In this document: positions 42,014 to 50,331 of the stretch, in pieces
How the letters are laid out: the number at the start of each line of letters is the position of its first letter
How positions within the stretch are numbered: position 1 is the first letter of the stretch
Source of the DNA: Nonomuraea sp. MG754425
Lineage (GTDB): Bacteria > Actinomycetota > Actinomycetes > Streptosporangiales > Streptosporangiaceae
Length of the DNA stretch: 64,000 nt
Assembly: GCF_021699195.1 (NCBI RefSeq)
Contig: NZ_SSXE01000008.1
Span: forward strand, 29,324-93,323
Direction: 5' to 3'
Position numbers and translations under genes: made by a program
The notes under the pieces: generated by a model
The model's input: only the letters and a program-made list of their open reading frames with translations
Database searches by the model: none
What the model was told of the DNA's origin: nothing

Positions 42014-43087
42014 TCAGAGGGCGTCGGTGTTCTGGGCCGCCTGGTAGACGGCCATCGCCTCGTCGCCGAAGAAGGGGCCGAACATGAAGTTCGGGGCGAA
42101 GTTGTAGGTGAAGCTGTTGACGGAGTTCAGCCAGCCCTGCCCGGTGGACTCGTCGAAGCCCTGGAACCACGGCCCGCCGCTCGACCCGCCGGTCATGTTG
42201 CAGCGCACCCCCTGGTCCTGGGTCATGACCGTGTCGTTGAACGCCCGCCCGCTGCAGTAGATCAGCTTCGAGCCGTCGAACGGGTCGGCCGCCGGGTAGC
42301 CGAAGGCGAACATCTGCCGCTGCCTGGGCTGGTTGAAGGCCACTCCCTGCCCGCCCACGACGTCGGTCAGCGCCCGCCCGTTCAGCGGCGCCACCACGAC
42401 GGCGGCCAGGTCGAAGTTGATGTCCTCGCGCGCGTTCCACTGCTGGGTGGTGAGCATCCTGCTGCCCACCCAGGTGCCGAACGGACGCCGCCCGTCGTCG
42501 AAGGCGGGCACGAACACCCAGTTGCGGTGCGCGGCCCCGTTCAGCTTCACGCAGTGCCCGGCGGTGATCACCACGCTCTTGTTCGCGCTGGTCACCGCGG
42601 AGCCGGAGCAGGAGGCGTTGCCGCCCTGCGCGGTGGTGAAGAAGACCCGGCCGGTGGTGCGCACGACCGCGCCGCCGTCCTCCCACAGCAGCCCGGGGCT
42701 GTTGGGGACCAGGGCGGCCTGGCGTGCGGCGGTCGCGGGCCTGGTCGCGCCGACCGACCAGGCGGCGCCGCGCGTGTTCGACGAGCGGCTCGTGCCGGTG
42801 GACGACCGCGCGGCGGCCCCGCGCGTGGCCCACGGGTCGCCCTCGGACGGCCCGCGCGACTGGGTACGCCGCGGCGCGGGCGAGTCCAGGGGCTGCGCCG
42901 CGAGCATGCGCCGCGTCGTCCAGTACTGCGCGACGGTCCTGCGCTCCGACTGGGAATCCGCGGCGGTCCACCTGGCCGGCCTGGGGTCGAGCCCGTTCGC
43001 GGCCTCGGCCTGTGCGGCGCCGGCCGGAACTAAGGCGCCTGACAGGGCGAGCGCGAGGGCGGAGAACAGGCTGACTCTGCGGTGCAT
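42014..43087 (-). CDS. Secreted V8-like trypsin-fold serine protease
   Basis: A 357-residue exported protease. A Sec signal (cleavage near AQA) is followed by a Ser/Arg-rich propeptide-like stretch to about residue 125. The chymotrypsin-fold domain carries His178 in VVITAGHCV, Asp226 in NFDLAAVVV and Ser303 in GGSSGGPW. Cysteines flank the His (SASCSG..AGHC) and precede the Ser, as in glutamyl endopeptidase-type enzymes. ATG 43087 has GGGAGG 6 bases upstream. Function is extracellular proteolysis; the target is unknown. Confidence 0.9.
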   Translation of the reverse strand: MHRRVSLFSALALALSGALVPAGAAQAEAANGLDPRPARWTAADSQSERRTVAQYWTTRRMLAAQPLDSPAPRRTQSRGPSEGDPWATRGAAARSSTGTSRSSNTRGAAWSVGATRPATAARQAALVPNSPGLLWEDGGAVVRTTGRVFFTTAQGGNASCSGSAVTSANKSVVITAGHCVKLNGAAHRNWVFVPAFDDGRRPFGTWVGSRMLTTQQWNAREDINFDLAAVVVAPLNGRALTDVVGGQGVAFNQPRQRQMFAFGYPAADPFDGSKLIYCSGRAFNDTVMTQDQGVRCNMTGGSSGGPWFQGFDESTGQGWLNSVNSFTYNFAPNFMFGPFFGDEAMAVYQAAQNTDAL

Positions 43088-43400
43088 CACGTACCTCCCG
43101 AATCCCGGAATCTGCCGTAGGGAGGTACGTGCGGATCACTCCATCTTCCTCAACACCTGCGCAATCGGATATATCACCATCACGGGGTGAATTGGATCGA
43201 TCGCCCAGAGTAGCCAGTAGGTGGGCGAGAGCGGAGAGTTTCTTCTTTACCAAATGAGCGTCCGATATTGACGCTCTTCGACCGGCTATTACCGAGTGCG
43301 GGAAATTGAAGTGCGGCGTGGCGTTGTCAGCAACCTCGCGGCAAGTGTAAGCATCGTACCGGTCTGGCGACTATGGGTCGCATTCCGAAAGGAACGGTAA
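43088..43400. other. Divergent intergenic region, 313 bp
   Basis: No gene is supported here. It is less GC-rich than its surroundings. It holds an inverted repeat with 7-bp arms (GAGCGTC 43256-43262, GACGCTC 43270-43276) and a possible promoter for the rightward gene: TTGTCA at 43324-43329 and TGTAAG at 43346-43351. Confidence 0.4.
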
Positions 43401-44060
43401 ATGTTCACCCCAATGAAAAGAATGGCGATGCCCGCCGCCCGCGGCCTTCTCGCGGCGCTGCTGACGGTGACCATGGCCCCTGTGGCGTCGGCGGGCGACA
43501 AGGACGACCGGGACGACCGGGACGACCGGGGCAAGAACGAGGTGCTGAGGGGCTTCCGCGACGACGACCGCGATGACGAAGACGGCGGCAGGAACTGCCG
43601 GCCGCGCACTTTCTTCCGGATCCACAAGATGTCGCCGCGCAATTTCTTCGTGCCGCGCACCCGATACCTCGACGGCCCCGGCGGTTCGATGACGGCGTCG
43701 GTCACCCGCGAGTACGAGGTGCTCGCCTTCGTGGAGACGGAGAACGAGGCCGCGAAGACCATCGAGAAGGACGAGGTGATCTTCAACCTGCGCCGGCTCG
43801 GCCTGCCCCACCTCGAAGAGCGGCACATGGTCTTCACCGGGCACGAGTACACGCAGGAGATCACCAAGGGCATGTACGGCAACATGTGGTACCGCGTGTT
43901 CGGTTACCGCATCGGCTGGTCCGCCTGGTCGGTGCTGGGCACGTGTGACCGGAGGAAGATCTCCGCGGGCATCGCCAGCGTGCCGTCCCGTGTCGAGGGC
44001 TGGCGTTACTGGGAGACCAAGCACCCGATGTTCAAGCACCGCAAGCTGTCGTGGAAGTAG
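43401..44060 (+). CDS. Secreted protein with Asp/Arg repeat, unknown function
   Basis: A 219-residue exported protein. The signal peptide (cleavage after ASAG region, residue about 31) is followed by a highly charged stretch with DDRDDRDDRG encoded by three 9-bp repeats near 43505-43535. The rest is a globular domain with RTFFRIHKMSPRNFFV, VTREYEVLAFVETENEA and WYRVFGYRIGWSAWSV; two cysteines (NCRP, GTCDRR). I do not recognise the fold. The ATG has AAGGAA 8 bases upstream. It stands alone between divergent regions. Confidence 0.75.
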   Translation: MFTPMKRMAMPAARGLLAALLTVTMAPVASAGDKDDRDDRDDRGKNEVLRGFRDDDRDDEDGGRNCRPRTFFRIHKMSPRNFFVPRTRYLDGPGGSMTASVTREYEVLAFVETENEAAKTIEKDEVIFNLRRLGLPHLEERHMVFTGHEYTQEITKGMYGNMWYRVFGYRIGWSAWSVLGTCDRRKISAGIASVPSRVEGWRYWETKHPMFKHRKLSWK

Positions 44061-44599
44061 CGAAATTCCAGGTCAGAAGGGTTTCGTGGCGGTATCCCGG
44101 GTAGGGGTGCGAGTCAGTCCGGCAGCGCCGGGCGCGCAGCCGTCCCGGCGCGTGACTCACGTACCCAGGGGGCATCATGGCCGCGATAAGGCGATATCTG
44201 GGGTTCATCTCGTTCTCCCGCATTCCGGGACCGGAGCCTACGGGCCCGGGTAGTGGCAACCACGACCCCAGTGGCAGCAGTGCGCGCAGGCGTCGGCGGC
44301 GGCGGCGCTGATGGGGCGGCGCACTTCGAGGTGTGAGGGCGCGGGAGGCCCTCATATCTCGCCGCTCCGGTGACATTCCCCGCACGAGCGGTGACCCTGA
44401 GTCGCAACACCCCCGATTCCCCTCCCGCCGGTGAGCATCCCCGGCCACGAATTTCGACATTTTTCCGGTCGTCCCGATCACTCGCTGCCAGCGGCGATAA
44501 GGCCGAGATCAGCGGTCGCCGGCACCCGGCCTTCGCGGCTTAGTCGGTGTTTACGTACCGTCCACCACTCTTGTGTGCATCGGCACTCTAGGAGATGAC
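44061..44599. other. 539-bp intergenic region with structured segments
   Basis: This region holds no confident gene. It contains a long imperfect hairpin at 44099-44166 (outer GGGTA/TACCC, then CGAGTCA/TGACTCG-like pairing and an inner GCCGGG/CCCGGC stem), a short open reading frame at 44177-44311, and another hairpin at 44337-44357 (TGAGGGC/GCCCTCA). It could be a long leader of the HtrA-like gene. Confidence 0.4.
44177..44311 (+). CDS. Possible 44-residue Arg-tailed peptide
   Basis: An ATG with AGGGGG 5-6 bases upstream opens a 44-codon frame starting MAAIRRYLGF and ending in eight arginines. Third-position GC (roughly 70%) is below that of the neighbouring genes, which argues against it. 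It starts right after the hairpin at 44099-44166. It may be a leader peptide, or not a gene. Confidence 0.2.
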   Translation: MAAIRRYLGFISFSRIPGPEPTGPGSGNHDPSGSSARRRRRRRR

Positions 44600-45832
44600 A
44601 TGGACGCGAACGAGCCGAGCGAGCCTCGTACCGGTGGATGGAGCCAGTTCGGCGCCACCCCGCCCTCCGCCGGAGGGTTCACCCGGCCGAACCCGGTGCT
44701 GCCGCCGCCCCCGCCGCCGCAGCGGCGTACCGGCTTCGCGCTGACCCGCAAAACGGTCGCCGGCCTCGCGCTGGCCGCCGTGGCCGCCCTGTCGGCGGCG
44801 GCGCTGGGCGGCGGGGTCGTGGGCGCGCAACTGGCGGGCGCGAGTGTGCAGCAGGTGGCGTCCAGCACTCCGAGCAGCCCGAGCCCCGTGTTCAGGACGG
44901 CCGCCGACCAGTACACGGTCGCGCAGGTGGCGGAGAGGGTGCAGCCGTCCGTGGTGATGATCCAGGGGCAGACGGGCGAGGGCTCGGGCGTGGTGCTGTC
45001 GGTGGACGGCTACATCCTGACCAACAACCACGTCGTCGCGGGGCAGAACGGCGGGCTGACGGTCAAGTTCAACGACGGCAAGACGGCCAAGGCGACCGTG
45101 GTCGGCACCGACCCGGCCACCGACCTGGCCGTGATCAAGGCCGAGGGCGTGTCGGGGCTGGCGAAGGTGGCGCTGGGCGACAGCGACCAGCTCAAGGTGG
45201 GTGACGACGTGCTGGCCATCGGCAGCCCGCTGGGCCTGGACGGCACGGTGACGTCCGGCATCATCAGCGCGCTGGACCGTACGGTGACGTCCGGGAGCGG
45301 CGGCCGGGGCGACCAGCAGTTGCCGCCGGGCTGGGGCGGGCAGCAGGCGCAGCCGGAGGAGACGACCACGCTCGGCGGCATGATCCAGACCGACGCGGCG
45401 ATCAACCCGGGCAACTCCGGCGGCGCGCTGGTGAACGCGGCGGGCGAACTGGTCGGCATCAACAGCGCGGTCGCGGCCGACGGCGTGAACCTCGGCTTCG
45501 CGATCCCCGTGAACACCGCCAGGCACGTCTCCGAGCAGCTCATCAGCAAGGGCACGGTGAGCCACGTGTTCCTGGGCGTGAGCGTCACCGACGGCATGGG
45601 GGACGTGTCCGGCGCGCTGGTCCGTCAGGTGACCAAGGGCAGCCCCGCGGAGAAGGCCGGGCTGCGGCAGGGCGACCTGATCACCAGGATCGGCGAGACG
45701 CCGGTCCAGGGCGGCGACACGGTCGTCGGCCAGGTGCGCGGGTACACGGTCGGCCAGAAGGTCGCGATCACGTACCAGCGGGACGGCGAGCAGAAGACCG
45801 TGACCGTCACGATGGAGGAGCAGAAGGGCTGA
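44600..45832 (+). CDS. HtrA/DegP-like membrane-anchored serine protease with PDZ domain
   Basis: A 410-residue envelope protease. A Pro-rich cytoplasmic tail (1-45) leads to one membrane helix (about 53-80); the trypsin-like domain has His144 in TNNHVV, Asp175 in ATDLAVIK and Ser273 in NPGNSGGAL; a PDZ domain (about 315-405) ends the chain with SPAEKAGLRQGDLITRI. ATG 44600 has AGGAGA 5 bases upstream; an ATG at 44573 lacks a site. It should degrade misfolded proteins outside the membrane. The long, structured leader upstream suggests post-transcriptional control. Confidence 0.93.
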   Translation: MDANEPSEPRTGGWSQFGATPPSAGGFTRPNPVLPPPPPPQRRTGFALTRKTVAGLALAAVAALSAAALGGGVVGAQLAGASVQQVASSTPSSPSPVFRTAADQYTVAQVAERVQPSVVMIQGQTGEGSGVVLSVDGYILTNNHVVAGQNGGLTVKFNDGKTAKATVVGTDPATDLAVIKAEGVSGLAKVALGDSDQLKVGDDVLAIGSPLGLDGTVTSGIISALDRTVTSGSGGRGDQQLPPGWGGQQAQPEETTTLGGMIQTDAAINPGNSGGALVNAAGELVGINSAVAADGVNLGFAIPVNTARHVSEQLISKGTVSHVFLGVSVTDGMGDVSGALVRQVTKGSPAEKAGLRQGDLITRIGETPVQGGDTVVGQVRGYTVGQKVAITYQRDGEQKTVTVTMEEQKG

Positions 45833-45854
45833 CCCACCTCTGACGGCTCCGCAG

Positions 45855-45884
45855 CGCCCCTTGCCCGTCGCCGGGCAGGGGGCG
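45855..45884 (+). terminator. Terminator of the HtrA-like gene
   Basis: A 13-bp stem with one G-U pair (45855-45867 with 45872-45884, loop TCGC) is followed by TTCT. It starts 22 bp after the stop codon. Confidence 0.75.
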
Positions 45885-46036
45885 TTCTCGTGCGCCGGGG
45901 GGCGGCTACTTAAGTCGATTTGACGCGAAAGATGAGCGATTGCCGGTGATTAGGGCCTCCTCGATCGCCGAAACTCGGGTTACATTCACGGTAATTTGCC
46001 CTCTTCTACCCCCCGAGCGAACAGAAGGAGAGAGGC

Positions 46037-48127
46037 ATGAGCACGAGAACCCTGATCGCGGCCCTGGCAGCCGCGGCGACCCTCATGCCGGCCGGCGCCG
46101 CCCAGGCGGGCACGGCGGCCCCGCCGCCCGACTCCCAGTTCCAGAAGGTGACGCTCAACGACAACCCCGGCGAGCCCATGGACCTGGCCGTGTTACCCGA
46201 CGCGAGGGTCCTGCACACGACCAGGAAGGGCGAGGTCTGGCTGCACGACCCGAAGACCGGACTCAACACACTGGCCGCCCGGCTCGACGTCTACCGGCAC
46301 GACGAGGAGGGCCTGCAGAGCATCGCCCTCAGCCCCGGCTTCGGCAAGGGCTCCAAGAAGGACGACTGGATCTACCTCTACCACTCGCCGCCGCTGAACA
46401 CCCCGGTCGACGACCCGGCCACACCGGACGTCAACGAGGGCGACGCCCCGCTCACCGGCACCCCGGCGGACTTCGCGCCCTTCAAGGGCCTGATCAGGCT
46501 CTCCCGCTACCGGTGGAGCGGCACGACCATCGACCTGCGCACCGAACAGCGCATCCTCGACGTCCCGGTGGACCGGGGCATCTGCTGCCACGTCGGCGGG
46601 GACATCGTCTTCGACGCCGCCGGCGACCTCTACCTGTCCACGGGCGACGACACGAACCCGTTCCAGTCCGACGGCTTCACCCCCATCGACGAGCGGGCCG
46701 GCCGCAACCCCGCCTTCGACGCCCAGCGCAGCTCCGGCAACACCGACGACCTGCGCGGCAAGATCCTGCGCATCAGCGTCCGCGAGAACGGCTCGTACAC
46801 GATCCCCAAGGGCAACCTGTTCAAGCCGGGCACGGCAGGCACGCGGCCCGAGATCTACGCGATGGGCCTGCGCAACCCGTTCCGGATCGAGCTGAACCGG
46901 CGCACCGGCGAGCTGTACGTCGCCGACTACTCGCCCGACGAGCAGCAGCCCGACCCCGCGCGCGGCCCGGCCGGGCACGGCAAGTGGACGACCGTCCGCA
47001 AGGCGGGCAACTACGGCTGGCCGTACTGCGCGACGGCGCGGCTGCCGTACGTGGACTACGACTTCGCCACCGGCGGGTCGGGGGCCGCGTTCGACTGCGC
47101 CGCGCCGGTCAACGAGTCCCCGCACAACACCGGCCTGCGCAGGCTGCCGCCGGTCGTGCAGCCCGACGTCTGGTACTCCTACGGGCAGTCGCCGGAGTTC
47201 CCCGGGCTCGGCACCGGCGGCATCGGCCCGATGGCGGGGCCCGCGTACGCGTTCGACCCGGCCACCACCCGGGGGCGCACCGCGGTGGCCTGGCCGAAGC
47301 ACTACGACGGCGTCCCGCTCTTCTACGAGTGGACCCGCGACTACGTCAAGGCGTTCCACCGCGACGGGCGGATCGAGCCGGTGCTGCCGTCGTTCGTCTT
47401 CGACAACGCGATGGACATGGAGTTCGGCCCCGACGGCGCGCTCTACGTCCTGGAGTACGGCGACGGCTACTTCAGCGAGAACCCGGACGCCCAGCTCGCC
47501 CGCATCGACTACGTCGGCTTCACCGGCAACCACTCGCCGGTCCCCGTCGCGGCGGCCACGGTGACCGACGGCCTGGCCCCGCTCACGGTCGCCTTCACCA
47601 GCGCCGGCACCGCCGACCCCGACGGCGACCGGCTCAGCTACGCCTGGGACTTCGACGCCGACGGCCGGGTGGACTCGCGCCGCCCGGACGCCTCCCACAC
47701 CTACACCGAGAACGGCCTCTACCAGGCCACGCTGCGGGTGAGCGACCCCAGCGGCAGATCGGCGGCGACGTCGGTGCGGATCGTCGTCGGCAACGCCGCG
47801 CCGGTCGTCGAGCTGGTCAAGCCCGCCGCCGGGCAGCCGTTCAGCTTCGGCGACCTGGTCGAGTTCGAGGTGCGCGTCACCGACGACCAGCCGGTGGACT
47901 GCGCGAACGTCACCGTGGACTACATCCTCGGCCACGACGACCACGGTCACCCGCAGACCACCGCCCGCGGCTGCACCGGCTCGATCCAGACCACCGAACC
48001 GAGCGGCCACGACCCGGGGACCGACCATCTGACCGGCGTCTTCGTGGCCACCTACACCGACCCCGGCACCGGCGGCCTGCCCCCGCTGACCACCAGCACG
48101 CAGGTCGCGCTCGAGCCCACCCGTTAG
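46037..48127 (+). CDS. Secreted PQQ-type sugar dehydrogenase with PKD domain
   Basis: A 696-residue exported protein. Signal peptide about 1-24 (AQAG cleavage); a six-bladed propeller of the glucose/sorbosone dehydrogenase family (about 30-495) with EGLQSIALSPGF, GGDIVFDAAGDLYLSTGDDT, RGKILRI, and GLRNPFRIELNRRTGELYVAD, the typical substrate and PQQ-site loops; then a PKD domain (about 500-590) with YAWDFDADGRVDS and a C-terminal beta-sandwich of about 100 residues. It would oxidise sugars outside the cell if PQQ is available. GGAGAG lies 6 bases before the ATG. Followed 9 bp later by a Tat-exported TIM-barrel protein, a common actinobacterial pair. Confidence 0.88.
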   Translation: MSTRTLIAALAAAATLMPAGAAQAGTAAPPPDSQFQKVTLNDNPGEPMDLAVLPDARVLHTTRKGEVWLHDPKTGLNTLAARLDVYRHDEEGLQSIALSPGFGKGSKKDDWIYLYHSPPLNTPVDDPATPDVNEGDAPLTGTPADFAPFKGLIRLSRYRWSGTTIDLRTEQRILDVPVDRGICCHVGGDIVFDAAGDLYLSTGDDTNPFQSDGFTPIDERAGRNPAFDAQRSSGNTDDLRGKILRISVRENGSYTIPKGNLFKPGTAGTRPEIYAMGLRNPFRIELNRRTGELYVADYSPDEQQPDPARGPAGHGKWTTVRKAGNYGWPYCATARLPYVDYDFATGGSGAAFDCAAPVNESPHNTGLRRLPPVVQPDVWYSYGQSPEFPGLGTGGIGPMAGPAYAFDPATTRGRTAVAWPKHYDGVPLFYEWTRDYVKAFHRDGRIEPVLPSFVFDNAMDMEFGPDGALYVLEYGDGYFSENPDAQLARIDYVGFTGNHSPVPVAAATVTDGLAPLTVAFTSAGTADPDGDRLSYAWDFDADGRVDSRRPDASHTYTENGLYQATLRVSDPSGRSAATSVRIVVGNAAPVVELVKPAAGQPFSFGDLVEFEVRVTDDQPVDCANVTVDYILGHDDHGHPQTTARGCTGSIQTTEPSGHDPGTDHLTGVFVATYTDPGTGGLPPLTTSTQVALEPTR

Positions 48128-48136
48128 GAGATCCCC

Positions 48137-49036
48137 ATGTGCTACGGCTACGGCCCCAGCAGGCGCGCCCTGCTCGCGGCGGGCCTCGGGCTCGGCGCCG
48201 CCGCCCTGGCCACCGCGTCCCCCGCCGCGGCGGCCACCCCGCCGCACCACGGCGGCGGGCGCAACCGCGTCCCTCCGGGGCAGATCAGCATCCAGCTCTG
48301 GACGGTCCGCGACGACCTCGCCCAGAACTACGACACCACCCTCGGCTACCTCGCCGCGGCCGGCTACCCGAAGGTCGAGCTCGCGCTCGGCTACTTCGGC
48401 CGCACGGCCCGCCAGTTGCGCGGGTTCCTCGACGGGCTCGGACTGGAGGCCAGCTCCAGCCACGACGGCATCAGCCCCGACGACGCCGCCCTGGAGACGA
48501 AGATCGACAACGCGCTGACCCTCGGACAGACGTACATGGTGGTGCCGTACCTGGCCTCGACCAGCTTGGACGAGTGGAAGGGCTGGGCCGAGCGGATGAA
48601 CGTCGAGGCGCGGGCCGCCCGCTCGGCCGGGCTGCGGTACGGCTATCACAACCACGCCCACGAGTTCACCACCGACCTCGGCGGCGGGGTGACGCCCTGG
48701 GACGTGCTCACCTCCGAGCTCGACCCGCGGCTCGTGCACCTGGAGATCGACATCTACTGGGCGGTCACCGGCGGCGTGGGGCGCGGGGCGAAGGACCCGG
48801 TCAGGTTCGCGATCGACGTCATCAGGAGGGCGCCGCAGCGCGTGCTGCAATACCACGTCAAGGACCGGCACCTGGACGGTGACATGGCCGACCTCGGCAC
48901 CGGCACGATCGACTTCCGCCGGGTCTTCGACGCCCACCAGGTCAAGGAGTACATCGTGGAGAACGACACCCCCGACGTGACGCCCCGCCAGACGTCGGAG
49001 GTCGGTTACCGGTACCTGCGCGAGCTGCGCTTCTAG
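48137..49036 (+). CDS. Tat-exported sugar isomerase/epimerase-like TIM-barrel protein
   Basis: A 299-residue protein of the xylose isomerase-like TIM-barrel family, exported by Tat (SRRALLAAG, cleavage near AAAATPP). Barrel features include ISIQLWTVRDDL, YHNHAHEF for a metal ligand region, HLEIDIYWAVTGG, and YHVKDRH, with His, Glu and Asp positioned as in divalent-metal sugar isomerases. AGGAGA lies 6 bases before the ATG. Secretion with the sugar dehydrogenase suggests joint oxidation/isomerisation of an extracellular sugar (inference). Confidence 0.87.
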   Translation: MCYGYGPSRRALLAAGLGLGAAALATASPAAAATPPHHGGGRNRVPPGQISIQLWTVRDDLAQNYDTTLGYLAAAGYPKVELALGYFGRTARQLRGFLDGLGLEASSSHDGISPDDAALETKIDNALTLGQTYMVVPYLASTSLDEWKGWAERMNVEARAARSAGLRYGYHNHAHEFTTDLGGGVTPWDVLTSELDPRLVHLEIDIYWAVTGGVGRGAKDPVRFAIDVIRRAPQRVLQYHVKDRHLDGDMADLGTGTIDFRRVFDAHQVKEYIVENDTPDVTPRQTSEVGYRYLRELRF

Positions 49037-49222
49037 CCGGCCCGCGGGCCCGGTTCCGGCCGGGCCTGCGAGGGCCGTCGCCCGGTGCGCAAGCCGCCGC
49101 GACGGGAGCGATCTTCCAGGTCCGCTAAAAAGCCCGTGTTATTTCTCCTGAGACGCCGGTGGAAAACGGTCACATGGGAACTTTCCTCCACAGCGTGACA
49201 TTGGGCCCAGGGGGAAATCATC

Positions 49223-50035
49223 ATGTTCAGCTCACTCAGCGTTGTCATCACGGCGTTCCTGGCGGCCTCGCCGCCGCCACCGGTGGTCAACATCGCGCAC
49301 CGCGGCGGCGCGGCCTTCGCGCCGGAGAACACCATCGTGGCCTGCGCCATGGCCAGGACGCAGCGGGCCGACGCGTGTGAGTTCGACGTCCAGCAGACCA
49401 AGGACCACCAGCTCATCCTCATGCACGACGAGACCCTGGCCCGCACCACCGACGTCGAGCAGGTCTACCCGAAGCGCTCGCCGTGGCGGGTCTCCGACTT
49501 CACGCTCAAGGAGATCCAGCGGCTGGACGCCGGATCGTGGTTCTCCGGACGATTCCGCGGCGAACGCGTGCCCACGCTCAAGCAGGCGCTGGAGACCGCG
49601 CACGACGACGGCGCCGGGCTGCTGCTGGAGATCAAGCACCCGCCGCACAGCCCCGACATCGACCGCCGGGTGGCCGCCGAACTGCAGCAGGAACGCGCGT
49701 TGTGGAGCCCCCAGCGGCTGACCGTGCAGGCGTTCGGCTGGCAGTCGATGCGCGTGCTGCACTCCATGATCCCCGACCTGCCCATCGCGCTGCTCGGCAA
49801 GCCCGAGCCCGACCGGTTCGGCGAGGTGGCCAAGTACGCCAGCGGCATCACCCTCCCGCACGCCGGGCTCACCTCCTCGTACGTCAGGAAGGTGCACGAC
49901 CGGGGCATGCGCGTCTACACCTGGTCGGCGGACCGGCCCGCGCTCATCCGCCGCCTGATCTCGTACGGCGTGGACGGCATCATGACCAACAGGCCCGACC
50001 GCCTCGACAACGCCAAGCGGCTCGCGGGCCGGTGA
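49223..50035 (+). CDS. Glycerophosphodiester phosphodiesterase
   Basis: A 270-residue GDPD TIM-barrel enzyme that hydrolyses glycerophosphodiesters to glycerol-3-phosphate and an alcohol. Catalytic residues are visible: His26-Arg27 in AHRGGAAFAPENT, Glu53 and Asp55 in CEFDVQQTKD, His68 in LILMHDE, and EIKHP for the third metal ligand. A short N-terminal hydrophobic stretch (FSSLSVVITAFLAAS) may be a signal peptide. AGGGGGA lies 8 bases before the ATG. Stands alone, 186 bp after the TIM-barrel gene. Confidence 0.9.
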   Translation: MFSSLSVVITAFLAASPPPPVVNIAHRGGAAFAPENTIVACAMARTQRADACEFDVQQTKDHQLILMHDETLARTTDVEQVYPKRSPWRVSDFTLKEIQRLDAGSWFSGRFRGERVPTLKQALETAHDDGAGLLLEIKHPPHSPDIDRRVAAELQQERALWSPQRLTVQAFGWQSMRVLHSMIPDLPIALLGKPEPDRFGEVAKYASGITLPHAGLTSSYVRKVHDRGMRVYTWSADRPALIRRLISYGVDGIMTNRPDRLDNAKRLAGR

Positions 50036-50244
50036 CGAGGGCCGTCCCGGCGCGCCGGTCGGTGTTCTGCGACGTCTTGAGCCTGCTCCGAGGGCGGGAC
50101 CGGTAACGTCCATCCACGTGTGGGACAGCCGGTGGCGAGGGACACAACCGTCGCGGCGAACGCGAACCATGCCACCGCATGGGTGACGCGTCGATCGCGC
50201 CGAACCGGACTCTCCCGCACGACCGGCACCAGGACGAACGAACA

Positions 50245-50276
50245 GCGCCTCCGCCCGCCGGCGGGGGCGCGTCTTT
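50245..50276 (+). terminator. Terminator-like hairpin before MFS gene
   Basis: An 11-bp stem with one G-U pair (50245-50255 with 50260-50270, loop CGCC) is followed by GTCTTTCC. It lies about 210 bp after the glycerophosphodiesterase stop, so it would end a long untranslated tail or an unseen transcript. Confidence 0.5.
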
Positions 50277-50331
50277 CCGTAGACACCGAGCGCGCAGTGC
50301 CGGGCGCGCCTCCTTGGGGGCAGGGACAGAG

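Noticed and set aside
41337..43253. Long leftward frame reaching from the Cys-rich gene across the protease
   Set aside because: It is out of frame with the protease, adds no signal peptide to the Cys-rich protein, and AAGGAGG before 41786 marks the true start.
44177..44311. RiPP precursor or lasso peptide in the 44-codon frame
   Set aside because: No processing enzyme is nearby, there is no Thr at the penultimate leader position, and third-position GC is low for this genome.
50036..50331. Leftward frame with a hydrophobic stretch (HAVAWFAFAATVVSLATG) in the gap before the MFS gene
   Set aside because: No ribosome site, runs on antisense into the glycerophosphodiesterase gene, and composition after the hydrophobic part is shadow-like.
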